18,974 nucleotides of DNA, from positions 1 to 18,974 of the forward strand of contig OMQY01000095.1 in assembly GCA_900313405.1 (NCBI GenBank), given 5' to 3'. Shown here in pieces: positions 14,687 to 18,974 of the stretch (position 1 is the stretch's first letter; every line of letters begins with the position of its first letter). The position numbers and the translations under genes are program-made. The notes under the pieces were generated by a model. The model ran no database searches, was not told the DNA's origin, and was given only the letters and a program-made list of their open reading frames with translations. This DNA comes from an uncultured Eubacteriales bacterium (GTDB lineage Bacteria; Bacillota_A; Clostridia; Saccharofermentanales; Saccharofermentanaceae).

Positions 14687-15595
14687 TCAATAGTCCCTTT
14701 CTGCAATAAAAGCGATCATACTTCTTAACGGGTATGTATCATACCCCTCTTTTCCCAATGTATCAAGGATAGCGATACAACCGTCAATCTCGGAGTCTAG
14801 CCTGTTCTTAGCCTCTGTGACACCAAGCATGGTGACAAATGTGGATTTATCATCTCTGTCATCCTTACCAATGCTCTTGCCAAGGACTTCCGGAGAAGAT
14901 GTAACATCCAGAAGATCATCCTTGATCTGGAATGCCAGTCCGATATGTCCGGCAAGTTTCTTAAGCTGAAGCAGAAGATCTGTCTGATCGTCTCCTCTTC
15001 TCAAATAGTACGGCATGGTGATCGCCGCCTCGATAAGTGCGCCGGTCTTAAGTTCTTGAAGTACTGCAAGCTGATCGAGAGACAGTTCCTTACCTTCGGA
15101 TGACTTGTCGATACTCTGACCGCCGAGCATGCCTCTGATACCCGAATAGTAAGCCATTCTGTTAGCAGCTACGGCAGCATTCTTCATTTGTTGAGCGTCA
15201 CTCCTGATTATCTCGGCAGTAAGAATCTCAAAAGCCCTGTTAAGCAACATATCACCGGCAAGAACGGCGATCCCTTCTCCAAAAGCGACATGACATGTAG
15301 GTTTACCTCTTCTCAGGTCATCATTATCCATTCCCGGAAGGTCGTCATGTATCAGAGAATATGTATGTATCATCTCCAGAGCGCAGGCATAAGATCTGAC
15401 CATCGCTCTGTCTATCCCGAGAAGATCGGCAGACATATACATCAAAGTCGGTCTGAACCTCTTCCCGCCGGCCAGGAGACTATAAAGGCCTGCCTTAACA
15501 GTGATGTCATCACCACTAACATCATCGAAAACGGCTCTCAGAACCGGATCGATATCACATGAGACTTCTTCTGCAAACTTAAGATAGTCAGACAT
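14687..15595 (-). CDS. ispA: Farnesyl diphosphate synthase (short-chain prenyl transferase)
   Basis: A 302-residue all-helical prenyl transferase that adds isopentenyl diphosphate to DMAPP and GPP to give FPP. The first aspartate-rich motif is DDLPGMD (84-90) and the second is DDLLD (226-230). A tyrosine stands five residues before the first motif (YSLIHDD), as in E. coli IspA, which favours a C15 product over longer chains. GGKRFRP (43-49) is the IPP-binding motif. The frame is open to 15640 inside xseB, but ATG at 15595 has AAGGGAG six bases upstream, lies one base after the xseB stop, and gives family-typical length. It sits in the conserved xseA-xseB-ispA-dxs order. Confidence 0.95.
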   Translation of the reverse strand: MSDYLKFAEEVSCDIDPVLRAVFDDVSGDDITVKAGLYSLLAGGKRFRPTLMYMSADLLGIDRAMVRSYACALEMIHTYSLIHDDLPGMDNDDLRRGKPTCHVAFGEGIAVLAGDMLLNRAFEILTAEIIRSDAQQMKNAAVAANRMAYYSGIRGMLGGQSIDKSSEGKELSLDQLAVLQELKTGALIEAAITMPYYLRRGDDQTDLLLQLKKLAGHIGLAFQIKDDLLDVTSSPEVLGKSIGKDDRDDKSTFVTMLGVTEAKNRLDSEIDGCIAILDTLGKEGYDTYPLRSMIAFIAERDY

Positions 15596-15596
15596 C

Positions 15597-15824
15597 TTAT
15601 TCTCCCTTATCCTCAAAAGGTATCTCTTCAAGTGTGTCACGATCGATCATGGCTATCTTCTTCTCGACTTCGCTGATCTTATCATTGCATAAGGACGCCA
15701 GCTCCACTCCTCTTGAATAGAGCTTAATGGAATCATCGATTGATACATTGCCGTTATTAAGGCTGTTTACGATACTCTCAAGTTCGGCGACGGCCTCCTC
15801 ATAGACAAATTTCTTATCTGCCAT
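15597..15824 (-). CDS. xseB: Exodeoxyribonuclease VII small subunit
   Basis: A 75-residue helical protein. The pattern FVYEEAVAELESIVNSLNNG near the start (residues 6-25), followed by SIDDSIKLYSRGVELASLC (28-46), is the XseB signature. Several XseB copies bind one XseA to make ExoVII, which degrades single-stranded DNA from both ends. The ATG lies one base after the xseA stop with a GAGGAGG ribosome site at 9-nt spacing. Confidence 0.95.
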   Translation of the reverse strand: MADKKFVYEEAVAELESIVNSLNNGNVSIDDSIKLYSRGVELASLCNDKISEVEKKIAMIDRDTLEEIPFEDKGE

Positions 15825-15825
15825 A

Positions 15826-17109
15826 TCAAATGTCCTCCTCAGAGTTCATATTTATCCTATCAACTGTTACATCAACAGTTCCGTCTGACATAGAGACCTT
15901 GATCTCCTGCCCGATATCAAGATCCTTGACGGAGGTTATAACAGTATCATCACGAGTAATACATGAATAACCTCTTTTAAGCACGTTCAAAGGACTTAAA
16001 GAATCAAGTCTGTCGATATAGATCCTGAGTTCATTTTGCTTCGAGCGGATCATACTGTCAAATCCGGTCCTCAGTGCCGTCAGATCGTTGATCAATCTGT
16101 TCTTTTCCCTGTCGACAAGTCTGTTGCCGGAGAATAACATGCGTTCTTCGAGAGAATCGAGCAGGTTCCTTTGCTTCTGAACATAGAACATCGGCGAGTA
16201 TAAAGCCTTATGATTCTTAAGGTTATCCAGTCTCCGCTTATGAACCGACAGCAGATTCTTGACGGCCATATTAAGAAGTATCCTTCGATTGGCTATATCA
16301 TTTACCAGATCTTCATAAGCTGCAATGACCAGCTCGGCTGCAGCTGTAGGCGTAGGAACACGAAGATCGGCCGCTGCATCACAAAGCGTATTATTGATCT
16401 CGTGTCCTACTGCTGAGATTATAGGGATATCACAAGCATATACCTTACGTGCGAGCTCTTCATCATTAAATCCGAACAGTTCCTCAAGTGATCCGCCGCC
16501 TCTGGCTATTATGATCACATCAACAGAACGCGACTTGGAGAAGTATTCAATTCCGGAGATAACATCCCCGGGGCACTTCTCTCCCTGAACATTTACCGGA
16601 TACAACAAGATATCGTAATGAGGATTACGTCTGTTGAGCGTATTGATAATATCGTGGATAACGGCACCTGTAGGCGAAGTGATAACGCCGATCCTTCTCG
16701 GAAGAACAGGAATGGGCTTCTTATGATCCGCATCGAAAAGTCCTTCTTCCGCGAGCCTGGAATAAAGCAGCATATACTGCTCCATCAGATCTCCGGTACC
16801 TTCTCTCTGCATAGTCGTAACCTTGATCTGGAATTTACCGTATGGCGCATAAAGGCCGCAACTGCCGGTTATCTTGACCTTGATCCCGTCTTCCGGTCTG
16901 AAATTAAGCCGTCCGGCATAAGAAGAGAACATTACACAACTGACCTGAGCCCTGCTGTCCTTGAGAGAAAAATACATATGACCGCTCTGTCTGTTAATAC
17001 TAAGTCCGGTCAATTCTCCGCTTACACTTACAGAACCCAAGACTTCATGTGACTCGAGTACACCTCCGGCATATGAATTCAGATCCGACACAGAACGGAA
17101 TTCAAACAT
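15826..17109 (-). CDS. xseA: Exodeoxyribonuclease VII large subunit, with a presumed catalytic Asp replaced by Asn
   Basis: A 427-residue protein with an N-terminal OB-fold (about 1-105), the catalytic domain (about 125-260), and a long helical part that binds XseB. Family blocks are clear: RRIGVITSPTGAVIHDI (138-154), ARGGGSLEELFGFNDE (202-217) and SAVGHEINNTLCDAAADLR (232-250). From memory, E. coli XseA needs D155, R205, H238 and D241. The equivalents here, all offset by two, are D153, R203, H236 and N239. The last is AAT (Asn) in the sequence, so one presumed catalytic acid is changed. The rest of the gene looks intact and under normal constraint. The ATG lies 14 nt after the nusB stop, with AAAGGA upstream. 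Confidence 0.94.
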   Translation of the reverse strand: MFEFRSVSDLNSYAGGVLESHEVLGSVSVSGELTGLSINRQSGHMYFSLKDSRAQVSCVMFSSYAGRLNFRPEDGIKVKITGSCGLYAPYGKFQIKVTTMQREGTGDLMEQYMLLYSRLAEEGLFDADHKKPIPVLPRRIGVITSPTGAVIHDIINTLNRRNPHYDILLYPVNVQGEKCPGDVISGIEYFSKSRSVDVIIIARGGGSLEELFGFNDEELARKVYACDIPIISAVGHEINNTLCDAAADLRVPTPTAAAELVIAAYEDLVNDIANRRILLNMAVKNLLSVHKRRLDNLKNHKALYSPMFYVQKQRNLLDSLEERMLFSGNRLVDREKNRLINDLTALRTGFDSMIRSKQNELRIYIDRLDSLSPLNVLKRGYSCITRDDTVITSVKDLDIGQEIKVSMSDGTVDVTVDRINMNSEEDI

Positions 17110-17123
17110 AAGACGATTATCCT

Positions 17124-17522
17124 TTACAGGCTCTTCTCGAAGCTGGACAAAACGCCGTTAATATAAGACGGCGAATCCTCCGTACCATATCTCTTGGCAA
17201 GTCTGACAGCTTCATTGATCGATACACTGACAGGAATATCCTCACGATGAAGGATCTCGTAAGCAGCCGTCTCGAGGATCGCTCTGTCTGTCCTGGGCAA
17301 TCTGTTGATCGTCCATTTTGACAGGAACTTGGAAATACGCTCATCGAGATCTTCCTGCTCGTTAAGGATACCGAATACCATTTCAAGGAAGAAATCCCGA
17401 TCCTCTTCAAGCTCGGGATAATTATCTATAAACAGAGCGATCTGATCCTCAACACTCTCCTTACGGAAGGCGTTCTGATAGACAAATCTTACAACTGCTT
17501 CTCTGGTCTCAATTCTGCTCAT
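17124..17522 (-). CDS. nusB: NusB transcription antitermination factor
   Basis: A 132-residue all-helical protein. It binds boxA RNA with NusE (S10) to keep RNA polymerase from terminating in rRNA operons. The C-terminal signature PVSVSINEAVRLAKRYG (96-112), followed by PSYINGVL, is diagnostic, and the N-terminal SRIETREAVVRFVYQ fits the family. The ATG overlaps the upstream DUF2273 stop by 4 nt (ATGA), with GGGGAG as ribosome site. Confidence 0.95.
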   Translation of the reverse strand: MSRIETREAVVRFVYQNAFRKESVEDQIALFIDNYPELEEDRDFFLEMVFGILNEQEDLDERISKFLSKWTINRLPRTDRAILETAAYEILHREDIPVSVSINEAVRLAKRYGTEDSPSYINGVLSSFEKSL

Positions 17523-17755
17523 CTTACTCTCCCCGGCGGGATTATACGATCAAGGAACTTCTTAAATCTGCTCATATCACTGAACAGGAAAGATCCGACA
17601 AAGAATCCAACCGCTGTAAATATAATGATAAATAACGTCTTAAGGATACCGAAGACGCAGATCAGGATGCCGATAACAAAGAACAGGAACGCGAATATCG
17701 TTCCGGCCTTGGTATTCTCAAGTTTCTCGAATAACCTCGACAGAAATCGTTCCAT
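17519..17755 (-). CDS. Small membrane protein, DUF2273 family
   Basis: A 78-residue protein with two adjacent hydrophobic segments (about 18-36 and 38-58) and a basic C-terminus (RFKKFLDR). Size, topology and position between amaP and nusB match the DUF2273 family, whose members accompany Asp23 and AmaP in Firmicutes. Its molecular role is unknown; a part in anchoring the Asp23 complex at the membrane is plausible from context only. Its ATG shares one base with the amaP stop (TAATG). Confidence 0.85.
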   Translation of the reverse strand: MERFLSRLFEKLENTKAGTIFAFLFFVIGILICVFGILKTLFIIIFTAVGFFVGSFLFSDMSRFKKFLDRIIPPGRVR

Positions 17756-18309
17756 TATCTGCTCTCAACCTTTGCAACTCCGGGTTCTACCCGGCTTACC
17801 TTAACGGATACATTCTCAACAACGATACCGGTATATCTCTCTATATCCTTCTTGATCTTCTCCTGTACCTTGGACATCGAAGACGGGATCTCAACATTAG
17901 AATAAAGGACTGCATTAACGGCAACCTTGATGGCGCCGTTCTTAGCGGAAGACACACGGGCCTTAGCACTCTTAATGCCTGCCTGTGCGGACTTGGCTGA
18001 ATTAAGCGCAATACTCTCGATCGCATCAGCACCGATATCGACAGAACCGATCTCCGTCTTACGAAGCTTAGTCTTATATATCCTTCCGGATATTATAAGA
18101 CTGGCAATGGAAGCGACCGACGTGACAAGGAAAAAGATATTTACTACGGCATATATCTTGCTCTTGGCAGGATCGGTAACCATAGAAGCCAAAGGCGACA
18201 ACATATCGGCAAACAGTCCCTCATCCACAAAAGCATAAAGAAGGATGATAGACAATAAAGCCAGAACAACTGAGTATATAAACATCAGCACCCTTAAAAA
18301 GCCGTTCAT
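17755..18309 (-). CDS. amaP: AmaP-like alkaline shock response membrane anchor protein
   Basis: A 184-residue protein with two hydrophobic helices (about 5-27 and 53-74) and a cytoplasmic C-terminal part. The C-terminal region carries Asp23-like elements: a GSVDIGADAIESIA stretch (88-101), a beta-rich middle (127-140), and VQEKIKKDIERYTGIVVENVSVKVSRV (148-174). The last resembles the end of Asp23 proteins, including the neighbour's [23 protein letters not shown]. In Staphylococcus, AmaP tethers Asp23 to the membrane. The start has a GAGGAGGAGA ribosome site and overlaps the Asp23-family stop by 4 nt, so the two are translationally coupled. Confidence 0.85.
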   Translation of the reverse strand: MNGFLRVLMFIYSVVLALLSIILLYAFVDEGLFADMLSPLASMVTDPAKSKIYAVVNIFFLVTSVASIASLIISGRIYKTKLRKTEIGSVDIGADAIESIALNSAKSAQAGIKSAKARVSSAKNGAIKVAVNAVLYSNVEIPSSMSKVQEKIKKDIERYTGIVVENVSVKVSRVEPGVAKVESR

Positions 18310-18716
18310 ATATTTGTCTCCTCCTCATCTGACGGACTCTTGTTCTCGTCCTCGATAACTCTTGTTACATAGACATCGACAGTCTCAACATCAAGTCCCG
18401 TAAACTTCTCAACGTCCTCTTTAACATGTTCCTGGATCTCCCAGGCTACCTCAGGAATAATTTTACCATAGAAAATAACAGGATAGACAGTGATGGAAAC
18501 GCTGTCAGAGCTATCTTCCGAGAAGATAACCCTGACGCCTTTACCTTCATGTACTACACCTGCTTTTTCCTTAAGTGCTACAGCAAAAGACGGAACCAGA
18601 GACGCAACGCCATCTACCTGAAGCGCTGCTTCAGCCGCATACTGGGCGACAAAGCCCTGAGTCATCGATCTGTCGCCCTTAATGGATTCCGCTAACTGAT
18701 TATCATTCACGATCAA
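18306..18716 (-). CDS. Asp23/Gls24 family envelope stress protein
   Basis: A 136-residue Asp23/Gls24 family protein. The helix [20 protein letters not shown] (22-41) is followed by strands and [31 protein letters not shown] (89-119), which is the family pattern. Members form membrane-associated structures with AmaP and respond to envelope or alkaline stress; the B. subtilis protein at this locus next to nusB is YqhY. The reading frame starts at TTG (18716), which overlaps the efp stop by 4 nt (TTGA). No good Shine-Dalgarno is close, so the start may depend on coupling to efp; GTG at 18710 is an alternative. Confidence 0.88.
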   Translation of the reverse strand: MIVNDNQLAESIKGDRSMTQGFVAQYAAEAALQVDGVASLVPSFAVALKEKAGVVHEGKGVRVIFSEDSSDSVSITVYPVIFYGKIIPEVAWEIQEHVKEDVEKFTGLDVETVDVYVTRVIEDENKSPSDEEETNI

Positions 18717-18974
18717 GCGCGCTGGAGATATTCTCCGGTCCTTGTATCAACAACGATCTTCTCGTTCTGATCTACGAAGAGAGGAACCTTAACAACGGCA
18801 CCTGTCTCGAGAGTAGCATACTTTGTAGCGTTGTTGGATGTATCACCTCTAACGGCCGGCTCACACTCAACGATCTCGAGTTCAACAGTGATAGGAAGCT
18901 CTACAGAGAAGACTTCACCCTTGTAAGAGAGGATCTTACAGATCATCTCTTCCTTAAGGAACTTGATAGCGTCA
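18713..18974 (-). CDS. efp: Elongation factor P, C-terminal fragment (cut by window edge)
   Basis: The last 86 codons of EF-P; the gene enters from the right edge. The visible part covers the end of domain II and domain III. It includes the [19 protein letters not shown] stretch and the ending [16 protein letters not shown], the EF-P C-terminal signature. EF-P enters stalled ribosomes and speeds peptide bond formation at proline runs. The lysine-bearing N-terminal loop that is modified in some species lies outside the window. Spore-forming relatives often carry the spoIIIA operon between efp and the asp23/nusB region; here only 4 nt of overlap separate efp from the Asp23 gene. Confidence 0.95.
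   Translation of the reverse strand, partial: DAIKFLKEEMICKILSYKGEVFSVELPITVELEIVECEPAVRGDTSNNATKYATLETGAVVKVPLFVDQNEKIVVDTRTGEYLQRA

Noticed and set aside
15596..15640. Longer ispA start at 15640
   Set aside because: It would overlap xseB by 44 nt; ATG at 15595 has a good ribosome site and family-typical length.
1..18974. CRISPR arrays, insertion sequences, phage or defence genes, tRNA or riboswitches
   Set aside because: Read on both strands; no repeat-spacer pattern, transposase, inverted-repeat ends, tRNA fold or riboswitch core was seen. Gaps between genes are 178 bp or less and are accounted for.

Overview
This window is a dense block of bacterial housekeeping genes, almost all on the minus strand. 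It most likely comes from a member of the Clostridia (Firmicutes), probably a non-spore-forming anaerobe from a gut or similar habitat. The evidence for Firmicutes is the gene order: efp/asp23/nusB/xseAB/ispA/dxs/nadK/argR/recN, rny/ymdB, and phoH/pgpH/ybeY/era/recO. Most Shine-Dalgarno sequences I examined are of the AGGAGG type, and the promoters found resemble sigma-A promoters. I cannot name the genus.

Reading in the direction of transcription (right to left), the first block (about 18974-9687) holds the end of efp, an Asp23/Gls24-family gene, amaP, a DUF2273 gene, nusB, xseA, xseB, ispA and dxs. Gaps run from a 4-nt overlap to 14 nt, so this looks like one polycistronic unit. A 90-nt gap with its own promoter separates dxs from nadK-argR-recN. 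This block covers translation elongation, an envelope-associated Asp23 module, rRNA antitermination, ExoVII, early isoprenoid synthesis (MEP pathway entry and FPP synthase), NAD phosphorylation, arginine regulation and DNA repair.

A lone plus-strand RluA-type pseudouridine synthase (8784-9740) lies in the middle. Its 3' end overlaps the 3' end of recN by 54 bp. Its 5' end is divergent from rny, and the two share a 164-bp control region with a strong minus-strand promoter (TTGACA-N17-TAGAAT) and a small palindrome.

The second block (8619-1) starts with rny (RNase Y), closed by an intrinsic terminator. A new promoter then serves ymdB-lspA-rluD. After a 52-nt gap carrying another promoter (TTGACC-N17-GATAAT) come phoH, pgpH, a fused ybeY-era gene and the start of recO. 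This set deals with mRNA and rRNA processing, ribosome assembly, c-di-AMP turnover and lipoprotein maturation.

No mobile element, CRISPR array, tRNA, rRNA, phage gene or defence gene is visible, and no stretch above 300 bp lacks a gene. The window does not show a novel multi-gene system. The points of most interest are the YbeY-Era fusion, the absence of sporulation genes from several loci where spore-formers usually carry them, an Asp-to-Asn change at a presumed catalytic position of XseA, the recN/rlu tail-to-tail overlap, and a possibly leaderless rlu mRNA. Comparisons with other genomes here are from memory, not from searches.
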